Positions 12,729 through 25,119 of a stretch of 64,000 nt of DNA are shown piece after piece. Origin of the DNA: Gossypium raimondii (lineage: Eukaryota; Streptophyta; Magnoliopsida; Malvales; Malvaceae). The position numbers and the translations under genes were made by a program. The notes beneath the pieces are model-generated. The model was not told the origin of the DNA, did not search any database, and saw only the letters and a program-made list of their open reading frames with translations. Location: assembly GCF_025698545.1 (NCBI RefSeq), contig NC_068570.1, forward strand, positions 7,006,001 through 7,070,000. The letters run 5' to 3'. Position 1 is the first letter of the stretch. Every line of letters starts with the position of its first letter.

Positions 12729-14897
12729 AAACGAGGTATTAGGCCTCGTTTCCATAATTTAATGCCGTAAATATTTTTATTAAATATTTATAGAGTCGTA
12801 TTATATGTGAATTGAAGTATGGTCTGGTAATGTTGATGATTTATTGTTCAATTATCGTAAAAAGGATTAAATTGTAAAAGAGGTAAAAATTAATTGCTTT
12901 TGATTTAAAAATAGTAAAGGGACCAAAATGGTAATTAAACCATGATCAAAAGTCCAAGAGGTGGTGACATGATTAAATCCACTAACTTTTGGGCTATTTG
13001 CTCATTTAGTCCTAATTAGTTTAGGATTAAATTGAAATTAAGCTTGTTTAGTTAAAATTTAAAATAATTGAAGGACCAATTGTGCAATGAAACCCTCCTT
13101 AAATGGCCAAACGGTAGAAATGGTTTGAAATTTTCTAGTTTTGTAGTTAATTGCTATTAGATCCTTATTGATTAGTAATTAAAGAAAAAGGACTAAGTCA
13201 TAAAAATTGTAAAAGTCAATCAGTATTAGTTTAAAAGGTTTAATAGGGGGACTAAAAATGGTATTTAACCCAAAATTAAATATGATGAGCGGTGGAATTT
13301 GTTTTTAGTGTAAAAATATGTTAATTTTATAATTTAAAGAATAAATAAATTAAGTTAAAAGGAGAAAAAGAAAAGAAATACAAATGATTACTTAGGTTCT
13401 TCTTCCCCAAACCGAAACCACCATTTTTGAGACATGGGAGGTTCGACCAAGTTTAGGCCTGTCGATTTGGTGTAAATTCCGTCTGTTTTTAGTAATTTTT
13501 ATATTTTTGAGCTGGTATTAGTTTAATCTAGTTACTTGAGGACTAATTTGTAATACTTTCAAATGTTTTGGATTATATCATTGATGATTTTAGTATATTA
13601 TTGAAGTTTTATGATAGATTATTAAGCTTGGTAGTTAAATAGGACTATTTTGTAAAGTAATTTTGTTAATTTTAATATAAATGACTAAAATGTGAAAGTG
13701 ATAAAATTGCAAAGACTTGTTGTGAAATAATAGCAAGTAGGGGCTGTAGGGAGGTATTGAATAATTCTGCTGAAATTAATTGTGGTTAAAAATGGTTAAA
13801 TTGCAATTTTTGAGCTTAAAGATTAAATTGCATAAAAGTAAAATATTGGGGGTAATTTCGTAAAAAAAATTTAAAAGAACTTAATTGCATAAATGAGTTG
13901 ATTTTGATGTTGGAATTAGTGAATCGGATGAAATTATTATTTTAGATCAAGAACGAGTGGAAAACTGAGGAAAAGAGAAAATTACCGAATAGTCTCTGTA
14001 CATTTGTCATTGCTGTAATTTAGTCAAGTAAGTTCGTACGTTATTTATACTTCTAATGATTCTTATATTATATGATAATATATTTTTTAAAATGTTATAT
14101 TGTATAATAGTATGACCTTAAAAATGAAAAATGGAATATTGATTATACTGAATGCTTGCTCAAATGAGCATTATGCACTGATTATACTAAATGCTTGCTT
14201 AAACGAGCATTATCCACTAATTATACTGAATGCTTGCTCAAACAAGCATTATCCACTGATTATACTGAATGCTTGCTCAAATGAGCATTATCCACTGATT
14301 ATACTGAATGCTTGCTCAAACGAGTAATATTCACTGATTATACTAAATGCTTGCTCAAATGAGCATTATCCATTGGTTATACTAAATAAGATTTTCTGTA
14401 CCGATGATTGGACACGAGCACTGAAATAATTTTCTGAATATTATTCATCTGATGGAAGTTGTGATTGTCAGGAATTTCATTGTCTAAATACAAAGTCTAA
14501 TTTATCATGTTTAAGTGGGTAAAATTTTATTGATTATTCACATGAACTTACTAAAGCTTTGTGTAAGCTTACCAATATTTGGTTCATTTTTGTAGATTAC
14601 GTTTTTGTGGACTCAGAAGATCAGATCAACACAAGAAATCACACTATCCGGGAATCTTTGGTAGACTTTGATTTTGGTTTGATATATATGACATGTAATA
14701 GGACCCTTTTGGATATGTTGTATTGGTACTTAGTTTTGTGAAAGTTTACACTTTATCTTGTGTTGTTATGTTTGATTAGCTGTGGAAATATGCATGCTTT
14801 ATTTAAGTTGAATTATGGTATGAAATGAAAAGTTCCGACTTGTAAGGTAACACTCAGCAACCCTATTTCGATAACAGAATAGGGTGTGGGTGTTACA
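12376..14897 (+). mobile_element. Second gypsy solo LTR nested in the first
   Basis: Its 5' end (TGTAACAACCC) is seen on the minus strand at 12382-12392 because of the inversion; the body runs forward from 12549 to GGGTGTTACA at 14897. The outer LTR resumes at 14898. The putative duplication is ATCTG, read in reverse at 12393-12397, against GTCTG at 14898-14902, four of five bases. It holds the 39-bp minisatellite at 14141-14374. It has no internal domain. Confidence 0.7.
14141..14390 (+). repeat. 39-bp minisatellite, six copies plus a partial, each a hairpin
   Basis: Units start at 14141, 14180, 14219, 14258, 14297 and 14336. Each contains AATGCT...AGCATT around TGCTCAAATGAGCA, so every unit can form a stem-loop; some arm changes are balanced and others break pairs. 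The length is a multiple of three and creates an open frame of about 75 codons, but that is a by-product of the repeat. Confidence 0.85.
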
Positions 14898-14899
14898 GT

Positions 14900-15110
14900 C
14901 TGTCACACAGTTGTGTGCCACACATGGTCTCCCCACACGGTTGTGTGTCTTATTGATTTTTAGGTGAAGAATTTTTCACACGGGTTCAGTTTGTTACACG
15001 GCCATGTGACCCTATTTCAAACTGTACACGGTCTAATGACACAGGCATGTAGAATAGTCACACGACCATGTTTGAGGCCACACAGGCTGGTTTTTTCCAC
15101 ATGGCCGTGT
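14900..15110. repeat. Cluster of CACACGG-CGTGTG palindromes in the LTR
   Basis: Several near-palindromes of the form CACACGG(C/T)(C/G)(G/A)TGTG occur within 200 bases. Related clusters lie at 47500-47820 and 20440-20640, all in gypsy-derived sequence. They mark this LTR family. Confidence 0.7.
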
Positions 15111-15441
15111 GACCCCTGTTTTCAGTTTTCTCATATTTTCTATTTTGTTTCGAATTAGTCTCTGTTTGTTTTCAAATTGATTTGAAGGTCTTGTAGGCTC
15201 GATTTAAGTTTCGTTTTCGCATATATGCTATGATTAATAATTGGATAATGATTTATGATATTAAATTTTGATTTTTGAACTATTTTAAGATATTATCGAA
15301 CTTATTTACTATCATAGTATTGATTTATGATGATTAAATTGAACTCTGAACTGTTTTGATTTATTATTGGACTTGTTAATCGTCGTAGCATCCCATAATC
15401 TTAATTCGGCAATGGAGACGGGTTAGGGGTGTTACACATTA

Positions 15442-16380
15442 CATGATAGATGAAAAGTAAACATGATTACGATTTGTTTGTCTTTATGATAAATGACTTA
15501 ATTACTATTTGATAGTAATCGACTTTTATGAAGGAAGATGTAATTATTACCACGAAATGAAATTGGATCGTATTGGGAGAACAAATTTATGCCAAAGAGA
15601 TTAAAAATATCCTATGAAGGTAACACATGCATGATAAGATCATTGGACGAGAATTGATTGAGTAGCTTTCATGATGGTATGTAATTAGGGAGAGCTCAAT
15701 CATGATACTATAGTGGAATGGCTTCGTGACTAAATGAGTTTATAATTAATAGGCGAAAAGCTAGAGCTTAATTATAAATCATTTTAGCCCTAATTATATA
15801 TGTTTAATCAGTCCCTCCGCTAGTTCGTTGAAATCAGAAATGAATTGCATAAAGAGTCAAATGAACCAAAATGGATGGAAATGATAAAGTTAGAGAAATG
15901 AGTTATATTCGAAATAAATGTGTTTTCTCACTAAGTATGGAAATTATTTGAAAATTAATTTAAGTTTTTGAATTATTATTTAATTAAATAATTGAAGTTC
16001 AAAATAGATAAATTAATCGGTCATTGTGCATCTATTAAATCGAAAAATAAATATATTTTCTCATATATTTTTATGGTAAAGTTGTCATGACTTTAACGTA
16101 ATTAGAATTGGATTGAAAAAATTATTTAATTGAAAAATTAATTAATTTAATTTAAATTAATAAATAATATTTATTTTAGGAAATAAAAAACATGTACCGT
16201 ATTGAAATAAATTATAAAGTGCTAGGCTAAAAGTCTAGAAAGCACGTATAATTGAACCAAATACAATAGAGGCTCAAAAACCTTTCATAATACATACGAG
16301 GGGAGGCAACCCTAGTATATTTAACTAGGGTGTGCCACCCCTCTCCTAGAAGAACTAGGGGACTAGTTTTTCTATCAAAT
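15442..16380. other. Unclassified repeat-like sequence
   Basis: No coding region. The texture, with runs such as GATTATAATTAATAGG and a GGGAGGCAACCCTAG stretch near 16300, suggests an old LTR, but I cannot assign a family or borders. Confidence 0.3.
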
Positions 16381-16381
16381 A

Positions 16382-16790
16382 TGTAACATACCTTGCCTAA
16401 TCCGATTGCTGGATTCGGACTACAGGATGTCACATCCAATGCATGAGCAACATTAATTTAAATTTTTTCCACAAAAACACCATTTTATTCTAAATATACA
16501 ATTATTGAATCATTACATCATATCATATTTCAAATAAAGGTTTATACGAGCTTACGAAAGCTCTATTAATAACCCTGAACTCTTGGAAGACTAAAATGTA
16601 ACATTTTCAAAAGTTTTCAGGTTGATGTCACGACATTAGTAGTTCAATGTCATGACTTCCAAGACAGTATACAAGCTTTCCTATTTGAGGACCAAATTAC
16701 AAAATTTGCTAAACAATACTAGATAGGCGTTGCGACCTTGGGGTTCATTACACACAACTGTCGCACATAACAAAACGTAACACAAATCAA
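16382..16790 (-). mobile_element. Truncated gypsy LTR end, minus strand
   Basis: On the plus strand it opens TGTAACATACCTTGCC, followed by GATTGCTGGATTCGG and GAGCTTACGAAAGCTC. The same order appears at 33920-34110 in the minus-strand solo LTR. Similarity fades after about 16790, so most of the LTR is missing. Confidence 0.6.
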
Positions 16791-16831
16791 CATATTAAAA
16801 TTATAAATATAACTTAATTTCATGATTACTT

Positions 16832-17036
16832 AAATCCATAAATTTAGCCGATTGAGTCTTAGCTCGGTTGGCATCAGTATTGTTGTTAGTGTAGGAGGAC
16901 TTGGGTTCGAGTGCATTAGAGCACATTATCCTCCTATTTAAGGGTTGGAGAGGAACTATAAATAGTTCTAAGTATTATATAAAAAAAACAACATATATAA
17001 TTAAAACAACATTAATATTAAAAAAATCCATAAATT
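16832..17036 (+). mobile_element. tRNA-derived SINE with 13-bp target duplication
   Basis: The body spans 16845-17023. A pol III A box (TAGCTCGGTTGG, 16860-16871) and B box (GGTTCGAGTGC, 16904-16914) have tRNA-like spacing. The tail is A-rich. AAATCCATAAATT stands on both sides (16832-16844 and 17024-17036), the mark of target-primed insertion. Related fragments lie at 4905, 22353, 24522-24925 and 27352. Confidence 0.8.
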
Positions 17037-17284
17037 AATCAATTATGGATGTTGAATTTGAAATTCTTGGATCAATAGGCAGCAATAAATTTCCGTGATA
17101 CAACTCATGGGAATTAAATAAAAAATTCGTCCACAAATCTGATAAAGATATTCCTAAGTTCCAATTTTAATCAATGAAGCATGTGATTTTGAAATTTAGA
17201 ACACTTTTAAAATAATGAGAGAAAAAATATTTATTCCCCAATTTGTTTTTTTTTTTCAATTTGGTTTTTGGCCCACATAAAATA

Positions 17285-18610
17285 ATTACCTAACTTCAGC
17301 ATGTTTCTATTTTAGTTATGCATGTTAAAAAAAATATTTTAGTCCCTAATATTATCGAAATTTATTTTTAATCACTCTTACGTTAAATCACTAGCGGAGT
17401 CTTTTATTGGCATAATAATAAATTTAACTCTCCAATATTTATAAATTCTATCAATTTAGTCCTAATTTTAAAAATTTAGCCCTCAATTTTACATATTCTA
17501 TTAATTTAGTTTTACTTCTTAAAATTAAAATTTAAAATTATTCAAAAGTTCATTTTTTAAATAAAAATACATAAGATTTTACAAAATACTTAAAAATTAT
17601 AAATAAATGAGTACCAATTTTACTTTTTTCTCTGAAATTTATTTATTAAAATAATACTTTTATAAATAAAATATTTTTAAAAACCCACAAAAAATACTTA
17701 AATCAGATTCAAAATTTTCATTTTTTTTTAGTTTATTTTATAATAATAGATTTTATTATACATCTAACATTGCTCCTCAGTCCTTGTCAAATTTGCCGAG
17801 CATTGGGCACCACCTTTGCCCATGGCCATCGACACCAATAACCCTTACTCTAAATTCCTTGATTTTCACATCCTTCATCATCGAGCCATCGAACTAGGAA
17901 TTGATTGTTGAGTTACCAACATGGCCTTCCACCTACTGGATCTCCAAAGCCTCATTCTCACCTATATAAATCCTAAATCATGTTTGCCTTTAAGCACAAC
18001 CTCAAACGCAACAAACCCGTTCTGGGCAACAACTTAAAAATATTGATTCTCACCCTTTTCGACCTCAGGCTATAGTTTTAAGCCCAACTTGAATATGGTG
18101 ATCTTTGATGTTGAAAAAAAGGGAAAAGTTGAATCTAAGTTTTCTTCATGGTTTTACCCCTTAAATTTTTATTTATTTATAAGATTATTATTTTATTTAT
18201 AAAATTTTTATTTTAATAAATAAATTTCATGTTAGCAAATGAAAAAATCATTTATTTATAAATATTTATACTTTTGTATGTATTTTTATAAAACCTTATG
18301 CACTTTTATTGGAAAATGAATTATTATTATTTTAAGAATCAAAATTAAATTGAAAGAATGTGTAAAGTTGAGGGCTAGTTTGTTGGATTTTTAGATTTAT
18401 GATTAAATTGATAGAAATTGTACACATTGGAGGGCTAAATTGTTAATATGCTAATAAAAAGGGTCAATGTTAGTGGTCAAACGGAGGAGTGATAAAAATA
18501 TTAAATTTAACATTAGTGACTAAAATAGAAAATCTTAAACTTAGTCGACCAAAACAGAAACACACTAATAGTTTGAGTGACTATTTTTATAGTTTATCAT
18601 TTTTAGTTCG
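17285..18610. mobile_element. Fold-back element B with a different core
   Basis: Arms of about 370 bases (17285-17650 and 18225-18610) are inverted copies of each other and belong to the same family as the arms at 5698 and 8410. Matching blocks include CTATCAATTTA, TAGCCCTCAA and the AATAAAAATACATAA region. The core differs from element A: 17760-18120 is GC-richer and looks like broken host coding sequence, which I cannot identify. Terminal duplications were not found. Confidence 0.6.
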
Positions 18611-20100
18611 AACCTTTGTGAAAATGCGACAAAATGTGGCACAATCTTAAAATACGTTGTCATCGTAAAAACCAAAACTAAAAAAAAAAATTATAAGAAA
18701 AATACCAAATAAAAAAATTTAGAAAATCAGAGATTCAATATTCTCATATCCATTGAAAGAAAGCTAAAGTAGTCCTCAAATGATGGGATGGAAGCACCAA
18801 TTTCACACTTCTCCAAAACATTGGATGCCTAGGTGAGGATTAAACTTAAAGTACAAATCCCTGTTGCCCTCTAAATACTTTGTATATTTATTATTTTACA
18901 ATTGAAATTAAACTAAAATGGACCACATGACAATTGACCTAATTGATTAAATTTAAGTTCCACCTAATAAGGATATTTTGTGTCTTGGTATATTTCTTTA
19001 ATTGGAATCCAGATTAGGGATCTTGTGGGTGCCAAAGTGACATTATTACTCATCACCAACAATTAAAAAAAATGCAGCACAATGAACTAAAATAAAATTA
19101 AATGGAAGCTTAAGCTTTGGTGGGGAGAGTGAAGGGTAGTCACGGCTGGTCAATGGTCACCCTCGGAACATTTTGGCTCTACCCACTGCCCAACGCCCAA
19201 CGCCCAACGCCCTTTCCCTATCTACATGTTGTATATTATCAATTTTATTGTTACACATAAAAGTACATCTTATTTTTGTGACAAATAATCATCCATTATT
19301 TCAATCAAATTGGGAATTGAAAATGGTAGACCACAGCAAGAGGGCAAATTCATTTATCCCAGATCACTGAAACAACGTTCCTAATCCATGCCAGGTAGAC
19401 CAATCAGACATAATTAAAATATGATACATTTTAATTTATTTAAAAATGGGTGTCGGCAACTACATTCATAATTTGTATGTCATCAATTATGGACTGTTGT
19501 CATCAACTTGAGTGTTATATATTAGTAATTTTGTAAATAAGGAGAGATAAGCATTAATCAAGGATTAGGCTTAAAGTCGTCAGCAATTGCGTGTTAAAAA
19601 ACTCACAGGTCTATTCTTAATTTATGTGTGTTTTGGTCAAACTTTTCTTTTATGCAAAATATCTTGTACTTTTTAACAACATGCAGAGCAATCAATAGCT
19701 ATTACATACTTGTTCTTTAGAAAATATGTTAATTACTAAAAATTGATTTGTTATTTACTGTAATTTAATTCTAAAAATTATGATATAAAATTCTGAAAAG
19801 AAGAGTTGCTTTTGGGCCATAGTAAGCATTAGGTATCTTCCCAAATCTTTTCAAAACATCTTAGGTTTTGTCCACCCTTCTCCCATTTTCTTTTTTAATT
19901 TCAGTAAATTAGGAGTAAAATATTATGAAGTGTAGGTAGTAGTTCAAAAAGATTATTCGCCTAAATAGCAGCTAAAAATTTGAAAACCCTACCTATTTAA
20001 ACCATTTTTCTAATTAGCCTAAGATTTTCAATTCTCTGTCTTTTCATCAAAATTTTGTTCCATTGCTGGAAATTATTATTGATTACCCCAAATGAAAATC
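18611..20100. other. Intergenic sequence
   Basis: No gene seen. A small run of three CCCAACG units lies near 19190-19212. The rest is AT-rich, unstructured sequence. Confidence 0.4.
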
Positions 20101-21880
20101 TATTCCCGATTTTAACTTGTTTTCCAATCGGATTCGTGATCACTCTTCGATCGTTGCCAAGAACAGGTAAGAACATTCCAATCCTGATGTTTAGATCTTA
20201 AATTCCTGTGTAGAATTTCTTTTCACGTTAAATTTAAGATTGATTAAATGATCTTTTATGAATCTTTCAAAATCTTGATTTTTCTTGAAATTCATTATTA
20301 ATTATTGTGTAAATATCGTTTGAAGGACCCGATTTAGGTACCTCAAATTAGATTAGAACATGAGGAACGTTGCTTGAGACCCCGACGACAGGTGTGTCTT
20401 CTTTTACAAGAAAATCGGGACAAATCGTGCTTGAAATAGGGCCATACGGCCAACCACACTTGTGGACCACATAGCCCCTCACACGGCATTGTCCCCCTAA
20501 AACCCTAGGTTTTTCGAATCGCACATGACCTAAGACCCTCCACACGGTCATAGTCTGTCATATAGCCTAGCCACACGATCGTGTACCCCCTCCACAAGGT
20601 CTAAGACATTTCACATGGTCATGTGTCCCCCGTATCTCAGATTTTACAGTTTTGGCCCAAAATTTTATGTTATGTTTAGTTTATTCCCTAATTTTTTTCC
20701 TGAACTGTTTTAGTATATTATATTATTCAATTAAGTCACCAATAATGTGAAATATGTTAGAATCCATAAATTGGCTAACCATATTAATATGACGTTTATA
20801 TACATTTGCATGAATTGTGAACAATACGTATGACTATTGTTTCGGTGTTGGTGATTGTATGTATAGTATGCTTTATGAAACTGTTAAACCGATCACATAA
20901 AAAGCATGATATGTTCGAACATGCCATATTGTATTGCATGGGGTTGGATGTTATAAACGACGGAAGTATTGGCAATTTATCTGCATTTATTTTGTTGTGT
21001 ACTCACAACCATATGTAGATTCCATCTGCGACGGTCTTGTTGTGTATCCACAGCCAAAGGCAGATTCCATCTGCGGTATTTTGTTGTGTGTCCATAGCCA
21101 TTGACGGTAAAACTGCAAACTATTGGTGGTTAACCCACAACCTAGTGTGCTGGCAATTGGAGTTCTAAGGAGCTCCTATTGTAGTGTGTAGCGGTGGGGT
21201 AAGATCGTTTCTATTAAAAATTGATATTGTATGGCATCTATGAAAGTATGTGCATACAAACCTAGAATTTCTAGTAGGATATATTTATATCTACATATAT
21301 GAATGAGTAATTTGTGAAATCAATATTTTGATATTGCTATTGTGAATTCTTGATACTAATGGTGGCTAAATTAAGAATTGATATTTCAAGCTGCTATTAA
21401 ATTACGATTATTTTATGCATTATTAATTAATATGCCTTATCGACTATTGCACTGATCTTCTTGTGATTGAACTCACACTAAGCGTCATAGCTCACCCTCC
21501 TTAAATTTTCATCCTTACAGATAACTCATTAGGTTAGGACGTGGACACGACATCCAGAGGGTCTCAGCTCGGCTTTGTTAAAATATCTTTAGATACATTA
21601 TTTGATATTTTATTATTCAAAGTTTGTATTATTATTTTAATTCAAACTGTGGCATAAGACTTAGGATTTGGGTTGCTATTATTTTACATGACACCTAATT
21701 TAAAATTTTAAGATATCTTGTTATGATTATTAATCAGTATGCATTAACCTCGGTTTTATTAAAACAAACAAATATTACTTTTCCTTTGCTAAATCATAAT
21801 TAAAAATTTAAAGAATAATAAATTGGTTTTCTACTAAAATAAACCGGTCATCAGACGAAGTTTTAGGTTAAAATTTTTCA
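20101..21880. mobile_element. Degenerate LTR-derived sequence
   Basis: The block 20380-20640 has the same CACACGG/TGTGTCCC palindromes as the gypsy LTRs. It is followed by a 45-bp tandem array and by unstructured AT-rich sequence. No open frame or complete end was found, so the borders are guesses. Confidence 0.4.
20992..21107 (+). repeat. 45-bp tandem repeat, about 2.5 copies
   Basis: TTGTTGTGT starts units at 20992, 21037 and 21081. The first two share AGATTCCATCTGCG; the third is cut short. Confidence 0.75.
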
Positions 21881-23638
21881 ATAAGAAAACAAGATTTATT
21901 TTAATTAATTTAATTTCCTTTTCCTTCTTCTCATTAAAAAATTTTAACCCAAATTTTTTATCAATTGTTAATAGAAAAATCATAAATAAAAATTATAAAA
22001 GGAGTTTTGAAACATATAACAAAGATAAAAGAGATTTTCAAACAACATATCAACTCAAGATGAAATACAAATCCTTTATTAAAATATTGATTTCTTTCTT
22101 AGAAGATTGGGGAAAAAATGAAGAAGATGAGAGATTTAAGTAGATAAGATTTTGAGGGTGGGTTGGTTGGTTGGTTAACCTTTCTAAAGTTTCTTGGAAA
22201 ATAATTATTCTTAAAAAAGTGCATGTAGTTTCTTTCTATGAAATTGTAACATTATAATATACATATCAGTTAAATATTTGTTACTTTTGTTATTTCATTA
22301 AAATTAACACTATTAATTTCCTTATAAGTTCTTATCACATCTGTTCTTTTTCATATAATACCTAGAATTACTCATAGTCCCGCTCCAATTCTTGCACCGA
22401 CAATTATATCGATGTCAATCGAATTAAAACTCAACCGACAATTACCTAAAAACACTTTTAAAAAAATCTAACATCAATTACTTGTATCACTTGACAATTG
22501 AAGTGTTTGTTAAATTTGGATAGCAAGTGATTTATTAAACTTTTATCAAATAATTTTTTTAATAAATCTAAAATTATCCTAAATTATAGATAAAATAGCA
22601 GATCTCTACAGCTTTTAATTTGAAGTCCAAGTTGAGATTAGATTTAGAGGCCCAAACTCAATGGATTGTCTTAATTTAAAACATGAAACCTTGCATAGTC
22701 TTTGTTAAGGTGATCAGTACCATACAAATGTACCCACTGTTGTTGTTAAGTATTTTTATGTATTAGTATGGGAGATTTTGGTATATCATTTTGGAATTAT
22801 TCATACTTTAAAAATACTTTTAATATATATATATATATATTTATATTTATAATTCAATTTCTAGTTTCTCAATAAATTTATATATATATATATATATATG
22901 CAAAATAGGCCTCAATTGCATATTTTAAAATTATTAATTTATTTATTTAATCAAATTTAATGATTATATTTTATTTTTAATAATTATATTAAAAATAGTT
23001 AATAAATAATAATAAATTTTTTCTAAATATTTATACATGATTTAAAATGTAAAAGTATATAAAATATTATGCATCTATATAAATGGATATAACTTAAATT
23101 TATCAATTTAATATTGATATGATTAATATCAAAACAGTAGCAATTAAATATGTTAACAAAGTGGTTAAGTTTCAACTAGTAATTAGTTTGTTATGAGAGC
23201 TTATAGCTTATGTGTATAAATTACAAGTGAATGTAACTTGAATTTCTCAATGCAATGATACATAATAGTTCATCTTCCATTCCTGTTAATTCTTGAAATA
23301 AATCTAAAGATTTATCATACATTTGGAGATTTATTATTCTAACATCAATTATACTTGAAAAATTATGATTCGTGTAATTTAATCATCTTTTGTAAGTTAA
23401 ATTAAAAGAGTGTTATTCGGTGAAATTTGAAAATCACGTAACAAACAAAACTAATAAAATGATGTACTTTTTAGACACGAATATGTTTTTTTTATGAGAG
23501 CTTAGAAGTTAGAAACTATTGGGTTGGTGGTGTTTGTTCGTTTTTCATTTATTTTTGTTATGTTTACCCGTCATCTTTGTTAAAGAAACGACACTTAGAG
23601 TGCATTTGTTTCACAAAAAATCATTTACGAAAAATTAA
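21881..23638. other. AT-rich intergenic sequence with TA microsatellites
   Basis: Dinucleotide TA runs lie at about 22823-22841 and 22880-22899. A short reversed SINE 3' fragment (TACCTAGAATTACTCATAG) lies near 22353-22390. No gene recognised. Confidence 0.5.
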
Positions 23639-23885
23639 TAGCGGAACCAAGGGCTGGTAGAGGCCCCGACCTCCTAAAATAGAAAATTTCCCTTTTAGCC
23701 CTTTTATAGTTTATAAAAATTTAAATTAATAATGGTAAAATTGCACTTTGACCCCTCAAAAGCGATACAAATTGATTTAATCTTTTAAAATAATAAATAT
23801 ATAGGCTTTTAAAATGGTAAAATTGCGGTTTTACTATCGTAAAATATACAACTTAATTCCATAAAAAATTATGGCTTCGTCCCTA
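23639..23885. mobile_element. MITE of TAGGGGCG family, copy 1 (older)
   Basis: It aligns along its whole length with the copy at 24582-24845: GCCCCGACCTCCTAAAAT, the TTTATAGTTT block, TTGATTTAATC and GGCTTCGTCCCTA. The ends are degraded (TAGCGGAACC against TAGGGACGAAGCC inverted) and no target duplication survives. Confidence 0.65.
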
Positions 23886-24521
23886 TGGGAAATGTTTTAT
23901 TTATTTATTTACATTTTCCTATATTTGTTTTATAGAAAATAACTTGATCAATAAAAATGACTAACAAGTCAATGGATAATAAGTCATTTTTCTTGTAAAA
24001 TTACTTATCCAAGCGTAAGTCATTTTTCAAAAATAACTCTTTATAAGTAATTTTATTTTATATAAAAATCAACTTGAATCAAGCCTAATATTATTATATT
24101 AATAATAAATTTTTAATTTTAATTTTAAAAATATGTAAATATTAATATCAAATATTATAATTTTAATATGATTAGACATATATATTTTATCATTTCTATT
24201 TAATAATATAATTAATATAATTTATTATTTTAATATTACAATTCTATTTTAATAATAAATTTTAAAGTTTAAATAATATTCTTCTTGAAATTATTTATAT
24301 TAATATTTTAGCAATAAATATAATAAATTTTTATAGTATAAAGGTTAAAATATATTATAAGTCTATGTACTCTTCAAAAGTTTGGACAAGGACAAGGACA
24401 ATAACAAGGGACCAATTTTGCAAATCTTAGAAGTTGAGGGGCTTTTGTAATTTTTACTTTGACCCATTAACTTTTTTTTTGAACAATCTCATTATAGGTT
24501 TTGATCATATCTACTTTTTAT

Positions 24522-24925
24522 GACACAATGCCTAGAACTACCTATAGCCATTCCCCAACCCATGGATAGGAGGATAATGCATAGGGGCGTATCTAGGGAG
24601 ACTGGCTGGGGCTTGATCCCTTTAAAATGGAAAATTTTCTATTTAAGCCCTTTATAGTTTTCAAAATTTTAAATTAGTAAGGTAAAACTGCACTTTAGCC
24701 CCTTAAAAATGATAAAAAGTTGATTTAATCCTTTAAAAATTATAAAAATATAGGCTATTCAAATGGTGAAATTGCATTTTTACAACCGTAAAAATTACAA
24801 TTTAATTTCGGCCCCTCCTAAAAAGAATTTCTAGCTTCGCCCCTAATAATGTGTTTTAGTGCACTCGAAATTACATCCTCCTACATCGGCAACAATGTTC
24901 GTGCGAATCGAGTTAAGATTTAATC
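24522..24925 (-). mobile_element. Reverse SINE split by a MITE
   Basis: Two pieces of one minus-strand SINE (24522-24581 and 24846-24925) match the intact SINE: the tRNA-like 5' part in the right piece, the AGGAGGATAATGC core in the left. The MITE at 24582-24845 separates them, so the SINE inserted first. Confidence 0.7.
24582..24845. mobile_element. MITE of TAGGGGCG family, copy 2, probable hAT
   Basis: The ends TAGGGGCGTATCTAG and CTAGCTTCGCCCCTA are near-perfect inverted repeats. Flanks ATAATGCA (24574-24581) and ATAATGTG (24846-24853) agree at six of eight bases, in keeping with an 8-bp hAT duplication. At 264 bp it has no coding capacity. It lies inside a SINE. Confidence 0.75.
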
Positions 24926-25119
24926 AAGAACAATATTTAAAATTTAAAATTAAAAAATAATTGAATTGGCAAGTTTTGAATATCCACAATTGAAATCAAG
25001 TTATAATAAAAAAAAATTACAAAGAGTTTACAATTTTCATAGAGAATTTTTCTATGAATGATGAATAGAGCTAAAGCGTGAGCTCATCATTTATTGTTAG
25101 ATGCATAGATGATAGTTCC

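Larger units (their letters stand above)
9306..15441 (+). mobile_element. Ty3-gypsy solo LTR with CATTA target duplication, interrupted
   Basis: The LTR starts TGTAATAGTC at 9311 and ends GGGGTGTTACA at 15436. CATTA stands directly outside both ends (9306-9310 and 15437-15441), which proves a single insertion. There is no internal domain, so it is a solo LTR left by LTR-LTR recombination. Its family is shared with the LTR at 45004-48067, which directly follows a gypsy integrase. Without its inserts it would be about 3.6 kb. It contains a tandem duplication (11028-11290), an inverted segment (12196-12548) and a nested solo LTR ending at 14897. Confidence 0.85.

Noticed and set aside
14100..14327. 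Open frame of 75 codons with a repeated 13-residue unit
   Set aside because: It is the translation of a 39-bp minisatellite inside an LTR; length divisible by three keeps it open. No start context or homologue.
14141..14390. Regular repeats resembling a CRISPR array
   Set aside because: Units are contiguous with no unique spacers, and the DNA is a plant LTR.
25000..25119. Poly-A remnant of a retrocopy downstream of the capping enzyme
   Set aside because: The A-run near 25008 is on the plus strand, whereas a retrocopy tail would give T-runs there; it does not support the idea.
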